Below, one piece after another: positions 49,916 to 59,760 of a stretch of DNA of 64,000 nucleotides. Where the stretch lies: positions 2,268,001-2,332,000 of the forward strand of contig NZ_CP023865.1 of assembly GCF_003711105.1 (NCBI RefSeq), read 5' to 3'. The DNA is from Actinoplanes teichomyceticus ATCC 31121 (GTDB lineage Bacteria > Actinomycetota > Actinomycetes > Mycobacteriales > Micromonosporaceae). Numbering within the stretch: the first letter of the stretch is position 1; every line of letters begins with the position of its first letter. Both the position numbers and the translations under genes were made by a program. Below the pieces are notes generated by a model. It had not been told where the DNA came from, ran no database searches, and saw only the letters and a program-made list of their open reading frames with translations.

Positions 49916-52555
49916 GTGAGCAGCACAGACGCCGCGCCGACCGGGGCCCGCAAGCGTCGGTTACCCAGTCGTGGCTATCTCGTCACGGCCGGTACGGTGC
50001 TGGCTCTCGCCGCGGGCCTCGGGCTGACCGTGCTCGGTCTCGGCGCCGCCGACGAGGCGGTGGCCAGCTTCGACGCGGCGTCCTGGGTGTGGAGCCGCGG
50101 CAAGGGCGAGGTGTCCCGGGTCAACGGCGTCACCGCGAAGATCGACACCCGGGTCGACGTGGGACAGGCCCGCGGGCACGGGTTGCAGGTCAGCCAGAGT
50201 GACCGGTTCGTCATCCTGCGCGACGTCGACACCGGCGCGATCGCCTCGATGGACCTGACGGATCTGCAGGCGTTCTGGAACCAGCAGTCGTCGCCGGGCA
50301 TCGGCGTGAGCGTGGCGCTGCACGGCGACTCGGCGTTCGTCGTCGACTCGGTGCAGGGCCGGGTGCAGCAGGTGGACCCGGGCAGCCTGCAGGCGATCGG
50401 CCAGCCGGTCAGTTTCCCGCCGGGCATCACCGGTGGCGCCTTCGACGGCAAGGGCCGGCTGTGGATCGTGGTGCCCGGCGAGGGCACGGTGACCGCGATC
50501 ACCCCGGCCCCGGTCGCCACCGGCGGGCAGGGCGGCGGGGCGCAGCCGCAGCGGGTGCGCACCGAGCCGGTCGGCGGCGCCAGCCACGACTTCCAGCTGA
50601 CCACCCTGCACGACGGCGTCGCCGTGCTGGACCGCACCACCAACGAGCTCACCCGGGTCGGCGACACCGCCACCGCCCGTGTCACGCTCCCGCTGCCCGG
50701 GCCGGGCACGCTGCCCGCGCACACCGACGGCAGCACCGTCGCGGTCACCGTGCCGGACGCGCGCCGGGTCCTCGGCGTCGACCCGCAGGGCGCGGTCAAG
50801 GCGACGTTCACCGTGCCCGGCGCGCAGACCGGGCTGCAGCCCGCCGTCTCCTGGGAGGGCTACTACTACGTCGCCGACGCCGGTGGCGGCACCGTGCACG
50901 TGTTCGACGAGGCCGGCCAGCCGCGCAAGCCGATCACCTTCCAGCGCCCCGGCGGGTCGGTCGAGCTCGAGGTGCGCGAGGGCTACCTTTTCATCAACGC
51001 GCCCGGCTCGTCGACCGCCCGGGTGGTGGACGGCGAGCACGGTGTCCGGGTCGTCGACAAGTACGCCGACGACGTGCTCGGCGGTGACCCGCCGCCGGTG
51101 ACGACACCGCCGGTCACCCCGCCGAAGCCGAAGAAGAAGAAGCCGAACAAGCCGGTGGTCAGCAAGCCGGGCGCGCCGCGCAACGTGCGGGCCGCCGCCG
51201 GCAACGCCGAGGCCCGGGTCACCTGGCAGGCCGCCGCCGACAACGGCGCCCCGATCACGAGGTACGTGGTGACTGGCGACAACCGGACCTTCCAGGTCGG
51301 CGCGGACCAGCGGTCGCTGGTGGTGACCGGGCTGACCAACGGCGAGACGTACCAGTTCCGGGTGCACGCGGTGAACAGCAAGGGCGACGGCCCGGCCCGG
51401 GCCAGCAACCCGGTCAAGCCCACCTCCGAGGTGCCGGACCCGCCGGGCACGCCGGTCGCCGAGGCGAAACCGGACGGCTCGGTGACGGTGACCTGGCCCG
51501 CGGCGAACGGGCAGGGCCTGGCGATCCAGCGGTACACGGTGACCGCCGTCACCGAGGGCGGCGCCGCCCCGGTCGGCGACGCGACCGAGACCTCGCTGAC
51601 CATCCCGGCCGGCCAGTTGGAGTACGGCAAGCAGTACGCGTTCACCGTGGTGTCGGTCAACGAGCGCGGCGCCGGCTCGAAGGCGTCCGCGATCAGCAAC
51701 AGCGTGGTGCCGTTCAGCAGGCCGAACCGGCCGGAGAATCTGGACGCGGCCACGGTCACCGACCGGGCCGGGACCGTCCGGGTCACCTGGACGGCGCCGG
51801 TCGACAACGGCCGGGCCATCACGAAGTACGTGGTGAAGGCCGGTGGCCGCAGCACCGACGTGACCGACGGCACGACCGCCACGCTGGACGGTTTCGGCGC
51901 GGGGGAGAATGTCGCGGTCGAGGTGGTCGCCGTGAACGAGGGCGGCGAGAGCGACCCGGCCTCGGCGACCGCGCGCACCGTCGCCCCGGCCACGATCACG
52001 GTGACCGGGGTGGACACCACGTTCAACACCGCGACCGTCGGGCTCAGCGTGGACGCGGGCGGCGGCACGGCCACCTGCGCGCTGACCGTGAGCGACGGCA
52101 CCGGATCGAGCGGCAGCTGCAGCAGCCTCAAGGCCACCAAGCTCGCGCCGAGCACGAAGTACACGTTCACCATCACCGCGAAGAACGCCGCCGGCACGGT
52201 CACCAAGCAGGCCACCGGGACCACCGCGGAGCTGTACGGCACGGCGACCTGCCTCAACGGTGACAGCGGCGATCAGCGGACGTACTGCGACTCCGACGTC
52301 AGCGGCCGCAACGGCAACGAGATCTTCAAGGTCACCCGGCAGGAGAACGGGCAGCAGGCCGGCTGGGTGAAGAACGGGACCCGGCTGAAGGCGTACTGCA
52401 AGAGGTCCGGCGACTCGGTGGACGCGTGGATCTACAACCACAACAAGAAGAGCACCTGGTGGATCCAGGTCGCGTACGAGGGGAAGAACTACATCCCCTG
52501 GGCCTGGCTGAACCTCGACGGCGGCGACGACCTGGCCGACCTGCCCACCTGCTGA
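49916..52555 (+). CDS. Membrane-anchored exoprotein: beta-propeller-like domain plus FN3 repeats
   Basis: An 879-residue protein. A basic N-terminus and one helix (residues 21-45, GYLVTAGTVLALAAGLGLTV) anchor it. Residues 50-390 are a beta-rich repetitive domain, probably a propeller (SVALHGDSAFVVDSVQGRVQ; AFDGKGRLWIVVPGEGTV). A Pro/Lys linker (about 395-415) leads to three good FN3 domains (about 417-505, 505-600, 605-690) with W...ITRYVV and YxFxVxAVN motifs, and a fourth weaker one. The last 100 residues form a cysteine-containing SH3-like domain (WVKNGTRLKAYCKRSGDSVD). The GTG start follows GGGGGGA. The MoxR gene starts 13 bases later. Likely an extracellular scaffold or sensor of the operon. 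Confidence 0.78.
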   Translation: MSSTDAAPTGARKRRLPSRGYLVTAGTVLALAAGLGLTVLGLGAADEAVASFDAASWVWSRGKGEVSRVNGVTAKIDTRVDVGQARGHGLQVSQSDRFVILRDVDTGAIASMDLTDLQAFWNQQSSPGIGVSVALHGDSAFVVDSVQGRVQQVDPGSLQAIGQPVSFPPGITGGAFDGKGRLWIVVPGEGTVTAITPAPVATGGQGGGAQPQRVRTEPVGGASHDFQLTTLHDGVAVLDRTTNELTRVGDTATARVTLPLPGPGTLPAHTDGSTVAVTVPDARRVLGVDPQGAVKATFTVPGAQTGLQPAVSWEGYYYVADAGGGTVHVFDEAGQPRKPITFQRPGGSVELEVREGYLFINAPGSSTARVVDGEHGVRVVDKYADDVLGGDPPPVTTPPVTPPKPKKKKPNKPVVSKPGAPRNVRAAAGNAEARVTWQAAADNGAPITRYVVTGDNRTFQVGADQRSLVVTGLTNGETYQFRVHAVNSKGDGPARASNPVKPTSEVPDPPGTPVAEAKPDGSVTVTWPAANGQGLAIQRYTVTAVTEGGAAPVGDATETSLTIPAGQLEYGKQYAFTVVSVNERGAGSKASAISNSVVPFSRPNRPENLDAATVTDRAGTVRVTWTAPVDNGRAITKYVVKAGGRSTDVTDGTTATLDGFGAGENVAVEVVAVNEGGESDPASATARTVAPATITVTGVDTTFNTATVGLSVDAGGGTATCALTVSDGTGSSGSCSSLKATKLAPSTKYTFTITAKNAAGTVTKQATGTTAELYGTATCLNGDSGDQRTYCDSDVSGRNGNEIFKVTRQENGQQAGWVKNGTRLKAYCKRSGDSVDAWIYNHNKKSTWWIQVAYEGKNYIPWAWLNLDGGDDLADLPTC

Positions 52556-52568
52556 TGAGGAACATTAG

Positions 52569-53543
52569 GTGACTCCCGAACCGCTGCCCCCGGCGTACGT
52601 CTCCGGCTTCGCCCAGGTCGCCGGCCAGCTCGCCGATCGCATCGGCGCGGTCGTGCTGGGCAAACCGGACGTCGTACGGCTGGCCCTGACCGCGCTCTTC
52701 GCCCAGGGCCACGTCCTGCTCGAGGACGTGCCCGGGGTGGGCAAGACCACCCTGGCCCGGGCGCTGGCGGCGTCCGTGCGCGGGCAGTGGCGGCGCATCC
52801 AGTTCACCCCGGACCTGCTGCCCTCGGACGTCTCCGGCGTCACCATCTTCAACCAGGGCAGCCGGGCCTTCGAGTTCCACCCCGGCCCGGTGTTCGCCAA
52901 CATCGTGATCGCCGACGAGATCAACCGGGCGTCGCCGAAGACCCAGTCGGCGCTGCTGGAGGTGATGGAGGAGCGCCGGGTGACCGTCGACGGCGTGCCG
53001 CACCCGGTGCCGCAGCCGTTCCTGGTGGTGGCCACGCAGAACCCGGTCGAGATGGACGGCACGTACCGGCTGCCCGAGGCCCAGCTGGACCGTTTCCTGG
53101 TGAAGCTCTCGGTCGGGTACCCGGACGAGGACGTGGAGATCGAGGTGCTGCGCGGCGCCGCCCAGCGCTCGCCGGACTCGCTGGAGCCGGTCACCGACAC
53201 CACCACCGTCGGCGAGATGGTCAAGATGGCGCAGCGGGTGCACGTCGCCGACCCGCTCTACGCGTACGCGGTCCGGCTCGCCGCCGCCACCCGCAACCAT
53301 CCGCAGGTCCGGGTCGGCGTCAGTCCCCGTGGCGTGATCGCGCTGACCCGGGCAGCGTGCGCCTACGCGCTGATCAACGGCCGGGGCTACGTCCTCCCGG
53401 AGGACCTCAAGGCGCTGGTCGAGCCGGTCTTCGCGCACCGCGTGCTGCTGTCCGCGGACGCCCAGCTGCGCGGTGTGACCGCGACCGAGGTGCTCGCCGA
53501 CGCCATCACCGCGGTGCCGGTGCCGCTGCCGGCCCGCACATGA
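52569..53543 (+). CDS. MoxR-family AAA+ ATPase
   Basis: A 324-residue AAA+ chaperone-like ATPase. Walker A is EDVPGVGKTTLARAL, Walker B is VIADEINRASPKTQSALLEV, sensor 1 is FLVVATQNPVEMDGTYRLPE and sensor 2 lies in GVSPRGVIALTRAA. MoxR proteins work with VWA or DUF58 partners to mature or insert envelope complexes; the DUF58 gene follows with a four-base ATGA overlap, so the two are co-translated. The start is the GTG at 52569 after ATGAGG. Cytoplasmic. Confidence 0.92.
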   Translation: MTPEPLPPAYVSGFAQVAGQLADRIGAVVLGKPDVVRLALTALFAQGHVLLEDVPGVGKTTLARALAASVRGQWRRIQFTPDLLPSDVSGVTIFNQGSRAFEFHPGPVFANIVIADEINRASPKTQSALLEVMEERRVTVDGVPHPVPQPFLVVATQNPVEMDGTYRLPEAQLDRFLVKLSVGYPDEDVEIEVLRGAAQRSPDSLEPVTDTTTVGEMVKMAQRVHVADPLYAYAVRLAAATRNHPQVRVGVSPRGVIALTRAACAYALINGRGYVLPEDLKALVEPVFAHRVLLSADAQLRGVTATEVLADAITAVPVPLPART

Positions 53544-54652
53544 CCGCTCGCGGCATCGGCCTGCTGGCCGCGGCGCTGGCGCTGCTGGCCGCCGGCTTCG
53601 GCTACGGCTACCCGGACCTCGCCCTGCTCGGCGCCACCGGCCTGGTCGCGGCCGGCTGCGCGCTGGCGTTCGCGTTCTGGCGGCCCCGCCTGGGCGTGCA
53701 GCGGGTCGCCGAACCGGACCGGGTGGCCCGCGGCGAGCCGGCGCGGATGCGGCTGACCGTGCGCAACACCAGCCGGCTGCGCGCGGCCAGCATGGTCGCC
53801 ACCGACCGCTGCGGCGGCGGCATCGTGCCGGTCCCGCTGCTGCGCCTGCGTCCCGGCACCGACACATGCGTCGCGTACCCGGTGCCGACCACCCGCCGCG
53901 GCATCGTGCCGATCGGCCCGCTGCGGGTCACCCGGGGCGACCCGCTGGGCCTGGTCACCCTGGCCCGGACCTACGGCGAGGTGGTCACCGTCCGGGTGCA
54001 CCCGCGGATCCACCCGCTGCGGGCCACCCCGGCCGGGATGGCGCGCAGCCTGGACGGGCGGATCGACAAGGTGCCGCACGGCACGATCACCTTCGACGCG
54101 CTGCGCGAGTACGTCGTCGGCGACGAGCTGCGCCGGGTGCATTGGCGCAGCTCCGCCAAGGTGGGCGAGCTGATGGTCCGCGAACAGCTGGACACCGCCG
54201 AGCCGACGATCGTGGTGCTGCTCGACGACCGGGCCGCGACGTACCCCGATCCGGAGGTGTTCGAGTCGGCCTGCGAGGCGGCCGCGTCGATCGTCGCCGC
54301 CGCGGTGCGCGAGGACCTGCCGGTCGGGTTGCACCTGGTGTCGACGGTGGCGGCCGGGCCGTACCTGGACGTGCTCACCGAGGCCGCGCTGCGCCCGGGT
54401 GACCTGGACGCGACGCTGCGCCGGCTGCGCGCGCAGCGGCTCGGCGACACCCTGGTCTTCCTCACCGGGCCGGGCGGGCGCGCGGATCTGGGCACGGTCG
54501 GCGCGCTGCGCGGGACGTACCCGGTGGTGCTGGCCGGGCTGTTCGGTGACCGGGACGCCGCGCCGGTCACGGCCGGCGATCGGATGATCGTCATCGAGGC
54601 CGCGGACGGCGCCGAGTTCGCGGCGGCGTGGGACGGGGTGCGCGGGTGGTGA
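53540..54652 (+). CDS. DUF58-domain membrane protein
   Basis: A 370-residue protein with two N-terminal membrane helices (GIGLLAAALALLAAGFGYGY; LALLGATGLVAAGCALAFAF), then a beta-sandwich region and the DUF58 motif DALREYVVGDELRRVHWRSSAKVG at about residues 185-210. The remainder resembles a VWA-like fold (TIVVLLDDRAATYPDPEVFE). DUF58 proteins partner with MoxR ATPases. It overlaps the genes on both sides (ATGA with MoxR, GTGA with TgpA). Confidence 0.9.
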   Translation: MTARGIGLLAAALALLAAGFGYGYPDLALLGATGLVAAGCALAFAFWRPRLGVQRVAEPDRVARGEPARMRLTVRNTSRLRAASMVATDRCGGGIVPVPLLRLRPGTDTCVAYPVPTTRRGIVPIGPLRVTRGDPLGLVTLARTYGEVVTVRVHPRIHPLRATPAGMARSLDGRIDKVPHGTITFDALREYVVGDELRRVHWRSSAKVGELMVREQLDTAEPTIVVLLDDRAATYPDPEVFESACEAAASIVAAAVREDLPVGLHLVSTVAAGPYLDVLTEAALRPGDLDATLRRLRAQRLGDTLVFLTGPGGRADLGTVGALRGTYPVVLAGLFGDRDAAPVTAGDRMIVIEAADGAEFAAAWDGVRGW

Positions 54653-57213
54653 GGCGGCTGCGGCCCTACGTGACCGCGGTGGCGTTGACCGGCCTGCTGG
54701 CGCTGTCCGGGCTGGTGCTCGGCCGGATCTACGCGGACGGCCTGCTGGCGCGCCTGGTCGCCGGGGCCGCGGTGGGCTCGGTCGGCGCCGGGCTGCTGAC
54801 CCGGCGGCTGCCGTCCTGGAGCGCCGCGCCGGTCTCCGCGGCGCTGCTGGCCGGGTACACCGCGCTGGCGCTGAAACTCGCCGCCGGGCACGCCGGCCTG
54901 GCCACGCCGTTCGCGGCGATGGTGCGCGACGCCCTGGGCAACGGCATCCCGCGGCTGCTCACCGCGATGATCCCGGTGGAGTCCACGCCGGACACCGTGG
55001 TGGTGCCGGTGATCGCCACCTGGCTGGCCGGGCTGGCCGCGGTGGAGGTCGGGGTGCGGGCCCGCCGGGTGCTGCTCGGCACGCTCACCCCGGCGCTGCT
55101 CTACGCCGGCGCACTGTACGTGGTCGGCCCGAACGCGGGCGCGGCGCTCGCCCCCACCCTCGGCTTCGCCGCGCTGACCGTGCTGGCGCTCGCGGTCAGC
55201 GCCGGATCGCCGCTGCCACCGATGGACGCCGTGCCGGAGCGGACCCGCGCCGCCGTCCGGGCCCGGGCGCTGGGCAGCGCGACCGCCGGGCTGGCCGCCG
55301 TGATCGCCCTGGCGGCCGTGGTCGGCCCGTGGATCAGCGGCCAGGTCGGCGCCGATCCGGTCGATCCCCGCCGGTACGTCGAGCCCCCGCAGGTGGACAG
55401 TCTCGACGAGAGCCCGCTGAACCGGATCTCCGGCTGGCTGCTCACGCCGCGGCAGCAGCTGTTCGCGTACCAGCCGGCGACCGCCCCGACCGGCAAGGCC
55501 ACCACGGTCAAGGTCCGGCTGGCGGTGCTCTCCGACTACGACGGCGTGACCTGGAAGGTCGGCGCGACGTACCGCAACGCCGGGCGGGTGCTGCCGCAGC
55601 AGCCGGTGGCGCCGGGCGCGCAGGTCACCGAGGTACGGCAGCGGATCACCGTGTCCGGGCTGACCGGGCGGCTGCTGCCGGCCGTGGCCACGCCGGCCGC
55701 GGTGTCCGGGGCGCGGGTGGCGTACGACGCGGGCACCGGCACGCTGATCCGGCCGCAGGGGCTGAGCAGCGGGCTGACCTACACGGTCACCTCGCGGGCG
55801 GCAGCGGCGGACCTCACCATGCTGCCCACCGCCGGGGTGCCGTCCGGCGACGCGGTGGTGCGCTACCTCACGGTCGGCTCCGGCGTGCCGGACTCCATCC
55901 AGCGGCTCGCCGAGCACCTCGCCGACGGCAACGGCGGGGCGTACGACCGGGCCGTCGCGATCGAGGAGTTCCTCGCCGGGCACTACCGGCAGACCCCGGA
56001 CGCGCCGACCGGGCACGCCTACCCGAACCTGGCGTACTTCCTGTTCGGGCCGCGCGGCCAGGGCGGACAGGAGGGCACGTCGGAGCAGTTCGCGGCGTCG
56101 TTCGCGCTGCTCGCCCGGATGACCGGGCTGCCCAGCCGGGTGGTGGTCGGCTTCACCACGCCGGCCGCCGGTGGCCAGGTCACCGGCGGGGATGCGCTGG
56201 CCTGGCCGGAGGTGCTGTTCGACGGGCTGGGCTGGGTGCCGTTCGACCCGATGCCGTCCACCGACGACCCGACACCGGTCGAGGAGGACTTCACCCCGAA
56301 GCCGACCACCCCGCCGACCACGCCGCCGCAGACCGCGACACCGTCGGACACGCCGGCGCCGTCGGTGCCGGTGGCGGCCGCCCCGGGGCGGACCGGCGGC
56401 GGCGTGCCGGGCGGCGTGGTGGCCACGAGCGTGTCCGGGTCGGTGCTGCTCCTGCTGGGGGTGGCGGCGCTGGCGGTGGTCCGGATGAGGCGGGCGCAGC
56501 GCCGGCGCCGGCTCCACGACGGCGGGCCGGACGAGCGGATCACCGGGGCGTGGCGGGAGTTCACCGACGCGCTGCGGCTGGCCGGGCAGCCGGTGCCGGA
56601 GCACCTGTCGGCCACCGAGATGGCCGCGTACGCGGCGCGGCCACCGGCGCCCCGGCGCGGCGGTGCGCTGCGCCGGGCGGCGCCCGCCGACGGTACGGGC
56701 GCGCCGCTGCCGTCGCCCGGAGCGGGCGGGGCGCCGCTGCCGCCGCCGGGGGCGGGCAAGGCGTCGCTGCCGTCGGGAGCGGACAGGGCGTCGCTGCCGT
56801 CGCCGGGAGGAGACAGGGCGCCGCTGCCGCCGGGGGCGGGCAAGGCGTCGCTGCCGTCGGGAGCGGACAGGGCGTCGCTGCCGTCGTCGGGAGGAGACAG
56901 GGCGCCGCTGCCGCCGGGGGCGGGCAAGGCGTCGCTGCCGTCGCCGGGAGGGGACAGGGCGTCGCTGCCGTCGGGAGCGGACAGGGCGTTGCAGCCGCCG
57001 CCGGGAGCGGGCGGCGCGCCGCTGCCGCCGTTGGACGAGCTGGTCAGCGCGCTCAACACGGTCGGGTTCGCGCCAAAAGCGGCCGACGCCGGGCAGGCGG
57101 AGCGGGCCGGGGCGCAGGCGCTGGCGTACGCGGCGGCGCTGCGCGAGCGACGGTCGTGGTGGCGCAGGGTGTGGTGGAGCGTGCACCCGGGACCGCTGCG
57201 CTGGCACCGCTGA
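54649..57213 (+). CDS. TgpA-type transglutaminase-like membrane protein, active site apparently lost
   Basis: An 854-residue protein. Six or seven membrane helices fill residues 1-235 (TAVALTGLLALSGLVLGRIY and others), then an extracellular region with a transglutaminase core at about 420-545, another helix near 590-612 (SVSGSVLLLLGVAALAVV) and a low-complexity tail. In active relatives the core reads GxCEQFA and DxHAWPEV. Here it reads GTSEQFAASFALLARMTG (Ser478 for Cys) and DALAWPEVLFDGLGWVPFDP (Leu517 for His), so transamidation is unlikely and a structural or binding role is more probable. The tail repeats LPPGAGKASLPSGADRASLP-type units (56700-57030). The GTG at 54649 overlaps the DUF58 stop. 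It closes the MoxR-DUF58 operon. Confidence 0.85.
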   Translation: MRRLRPYVTAVALTGLLALSGLVLGRIYADGLLARLVAGAAVGSVGAGLLTRRLPSWSAAPVSAALLAGYTALALKLAAGHAGLATPFAAMVRDALGNGIPRLLTAMIPVESTPDTVVVPVIATWLAGLAAVEVGVRARRVLLGTLTPALLYAGALYVVGPNAGAALAPTLGFAALTVLALAVSAGSPLPPMDAVPERTRAAVRARALGSATAGLAAVIALAAVVGPWISGQVGADPVDPRRYVEPPQVDSLDESPLNRISGWLLTPRQQLFAYQPATAPTGKATTVKVRLAVLSDYDGVTWKVGATYRNAGRVLPQQPVAPGAQVTEVRQRITVSGLTGRLLPAVATPAAVSGARVAYDAGTGTLIRPQGLSSGLTYTVTSRAAAADLTMLPTAGVPSGDAVVRYLTVGSGVPDSIQRLAEHLADGNGGAYDRAVAIEEFLAGHYRQTPDAPTGHAYPNLAYFLFGPRGQGGQEGTSEQFAASFALLARMTGLPSRVVVGFTTPAAGGQVTGGDALAWPEVLFDGLGWVPFDPMPSTDDPTPVEEDFTPKPTTPPTTPPQTATPSDTPAPSVPVAAAPGRTGGGVPGGVVATSVSGSVLLLLGVAALAVVRMRRAQRRRRLHDGGPDERITGAWREFTDALRLAGQPVPEHLSATEMAAYAARPPAPRRGGALRRAAPADGTGAPLPSPGAGGAPLPPPGAGKASLPSGADRASLPSPGGDRAPLPPGAGKASLPSGADRASLPSSGGDRAPLPPGAGKASLPSPGGDRASLPSGADRALQPPPGAGGAPLPPLDELVSALNTVGFAPKAADAGQAERAGAQALAYAAALRERRSWWRRVWWSVHPGPLRWHR

Positions 57214-57502
57214 CGCCGCCGGCCGCCGCGGGTGTTCCAGTCGCGGGGTGAGTCGGCGGGTGCTTCCGGGACCGCTGGGGCCGAGGGCCGGCGGCCGCCG
57301 CGGATGGTTCGGCCGCCGGGTGGCGCGACGCCGGTCAACGAGCCGGGAGCGCGGGAATATCGGCTGGTCACCCGCCGGGTGGGAAGGATTGCCCCGGCGG
57401 GTGTGTCGAAGATCGAACCGGTGCACTGTCGGGGCTGGACGGTTGATAGTGAACTCGCCCGGATGCTGATCATGGCGTCCACGGAGGGGGAGTGGACCAC
57501 GC

Positions 57503-59740
57503 ATGGAGAGCACCGAACGTCTGTCCGTACGCCCGCGCCGGATCGGCGCCGCACTGGGGGCGGCGCTGCTGATGACCGTCGCCGCGGCGTGCACCGGTGA
57601 CGACGAGGCGCCGTTCGCCGGAGACCTGCCCGCACCGGGAGCGACGTGGGAGACGCTGGAGCCGCCACTGCCGGACGCCGCCGACGACGGCGCCACCGAG
57701 GCGCCGGACGGCACCGGTCAGCCGCCGGGCGGGGCGCCGTCCGGCGGCGAGGACAGCGGCGACTGGCCGGGTCCGCTGGCCGGTGGCATCGGCTCGGCGG
57801 CCGGTGGCGCCGGTCCGGGGCCCGGTGGCGCGGGCCCGGCGGCCGGCGGGTCGTCCGGGACCGGGCCGGCCGCTGGAGCCGGCCGGCCTGCCCTGGGCCC
57901 GGACGGTCACGTCGTCGCCGCCGGCGGCGGGGCGCCCGGCGCGCATGGCGGTGGCCTGGGCGTGGGCGGGGTCACGGCCGGCAGCCCCGGCGCCGGCGGG
58001 GTCGGCGGGCCGGGGCTCGGCGGCGCTCCCGGTACGGTGTCGGCGCCGGGCGACGCGGCGGGTCCGGGCGGCGCGCCGGCTGCCGGTGGCCCGGGCGGCG
58101 CCGGGCCGAACGCGGTCGCCGGGGGCGCCGGCCCGCAGCACAGCGGTGGTCAGACCGGGGGCGGCACGGGTGGCCAGACCCTCGCCGGGCCGGTGCTCGG
58201 CGGCCCGGCCACGGGTGGCCCGGCGGCCGGCGGCGGTCAGAACACCGCGGGCCAGGGTACGGGCGGCCACGCCGCCGGTGGCGGGCCGGCGCCGGCCCGG
58301 CCCGGGCAGATCCTGGCGCGACCGGTCACCGGTCGGCCCTCCGTGGTGGCCCGCCCGGCGGTCGTGCACCGTCCGGCCGCGGACCGTCCGTCCGCCGACC
58401 GCCCGGTGGTCCACCGCCCGTCCGCGGACCGCCCGGTCGTTCACCGTCCGTCCGCGGACCGCCCGGTCGTTCACCGTCCGTCCGCCGACCGCCCGGCCGT
58501 GCACCGCCCGGCCGCGAACCACCCGGTCGTCAACCGCCCGGTTGTGGCGCGCCCGCACCCGGTGGTGAACCGGCCGGCGGTCTTCACACCCCCGGCGGCC
58601 GTCGACCGGCCCGCGCCGGGCGCTCGTCCGGCGCAGCCGAACCGTCCCAAGCCGGCGCACCGCCCGGCCGACCGGGACCGTCCCGTCCGGCAGCATCCGG
58701 CCTTCCTGGACCACCCCGTCCGGCAGCGCCCCGCGTGGGTCCGGGGCCTGGACCGCCCGGCCTCCGCCGACCGGCAGTGCGACGCCTTCCGCGGCGGGAT
58801 CACCGACATCGCCCTCGCGCCCAGCTGGCTCGGCGGCTCGCGGCTGTGTTTCGACGCCGACCGCGATCACCGCGGCTCGCGGGTCTACCTGCTCAGCGAC
58901 ACCGGGGCGCCGATCTCGCTGCCCCGCTCGTACGACTGGGGCGACCGCCTGCTCTCCCGGATCGGCTTGGACCGGTTCGGCGTGGACGCGGACGACTGGG
59001 ACCCGGGGGACGGGTGGGCCCGGCGGGCGTTCGGAATCGACACCGATCCGGGCCGCCACGGCCTCGACTTCGTGTTCGGCCGCCGCGCCGCCGCGCACCG
59101 GGGGGATGCCGGAGATCCGGGGGACGACTTCCGGGATCCCCGGCACGGCGGGGACTTCTGGGACGCGGACGATTCGCGGGCGTGGCGCCGTGACGGGTCC
59201 TGGGACGCGGACGATGCACGGGCGTGGCGCCGTGACAGGTCCTGGGACGCGGACGACTCGCGGCGGGCCCGGCATCGTGCAGACTTCCGGGACGCGGACG
59301 ACTCGCGGGCGTGGCGCCGTGACCGATCCTGGGACGCGGACGGCTCCCCGGCGTGGCGCCGTGACCGGTCCTGGGACGCGGGCGACGGCCGCGGCGTCGG
59401 GCGCCGTGGCGGCTCCCGGGATGCGGTCGAGTCCCGCGGCAGCGAGTTCCGGGATGCCCGGCACGGCGGGGACTTCCGGGATGCCCGGCACGGCGGGGAA
59501 TCCGGGAAGGCCCGGGACGCGCGGCGCGCCGGGCACGGCCCGGACCGCGACGCCGGCGAGGCGAAGCGACCGTACCGGGCGAAGCACCGGGCGGCGGCCG
59601 GCGAGCCGGAGGAGCGGGAGGTCCGGTGGAACGTGCACCGCACCGGCGAGGAGCGCGGTCACACCGCGGCTGCCCCGGATGAAACGGATGATTCGGGCCT
59701 GGAGTTCGCCGACCTCACCGTGTTGACCCCGGAATTCTGA
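57503..59740 (+). CDS. Repeat-rich lipoprotein of unknown function
   Basis: A 745-residue protein. The signal ends in a lipobox (AALLMTVAAACTGDDE), so it should be membrane-tethered outside the cell. It then has: a Gly/Ala/Pro region (about 75-270); about four perfect or near-perfect 10-residue repeats RPSADRPVVH with looser flanking copies (nt 58373-58560); a compact globular domain at about 426-530 with two Cys (CDAFRGGITDIALAPSWLGG, SRLCFDADRDHRGSRVYLLS); and a charged region with 14-residue repeats SRAWRRDRSWDADD (nt 59150-59395). The end is acidic (DETDDSGLEFADLTVL). The start is ATG 57503, 13 bases after GGAGG. It has its own upstream region of 289 bases, with no other gene in it. Confidence 0.72.
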   Translation: MESTERLSVRPRRIGAALGAALLMTVAAACTGDDEAPFAGDLPAPGATWETLEPPLPDAADDGATEAPDGTGQPPGGAPSGGEDSGDWPGPLAGGIGSAAGGAGPGPGGAGPAAGGSSGTGPAAGAGRPALGPDGHVVAAGGGAPGAHGGGLGVGGVTAGSPGAGGVGGPGLGGAPGTVSAPGDAAGPGGAPAAGGPGGAGPNAVAGGAGPQHSGGQTGGGTGGQTLAGPVLGGPATGGPAAGGGQNTAGQGTGGHAAGGGPAPARPGQILARPVTGRPSVVARPAVVHRPAADRPSADRPVVHRPSADRPVVHRPSADRPVVHRPSADRPAVHRPAANHPVVNRPVVARPHPVVNRPAVFTPPAAVDRPAPGARPAQPNRPKPAHRPADRDRPVRQHPAFLDHPVRQRPAWVRGLDRPASADRQCDAFRGGITDIALAPSWLGGSRLCFDADRDHRGSRVYLLSDTGAPISLPRSYDWGDRLLSRIGLDRFGVDADDWDPGDGWARRAFGIDTDPGRHGLDFVFGRRAAAHRGDAGDPGDDFRDPRHGGDFWDADDSRAWRRDGSWDADDARAWRRDRSWDADDSRRARHRADFRDADDSRAWRRDRSWDADGSPAWRRDRSWDAGDGRGVGRRGGSRDAVESRGSEFRDARHGGDFRDARHGGESGKARDARRAGHGPDRDAGEAKRPYRAKHRAAAGEPEEREVRWNVHRTGEERGHTAAAPDETDDSGLEFADLTVLTPEF

Positions 59741-59760
59741 CGGCAAGGCTGCCGCCCGGC

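Noticed and set aside
53971..57714. 1247-codon frame antisense to the DUF58 and TgpA genes
   Set aside because: Arg/Pro-rich shadow of strong coding sequence on the opposite strand.
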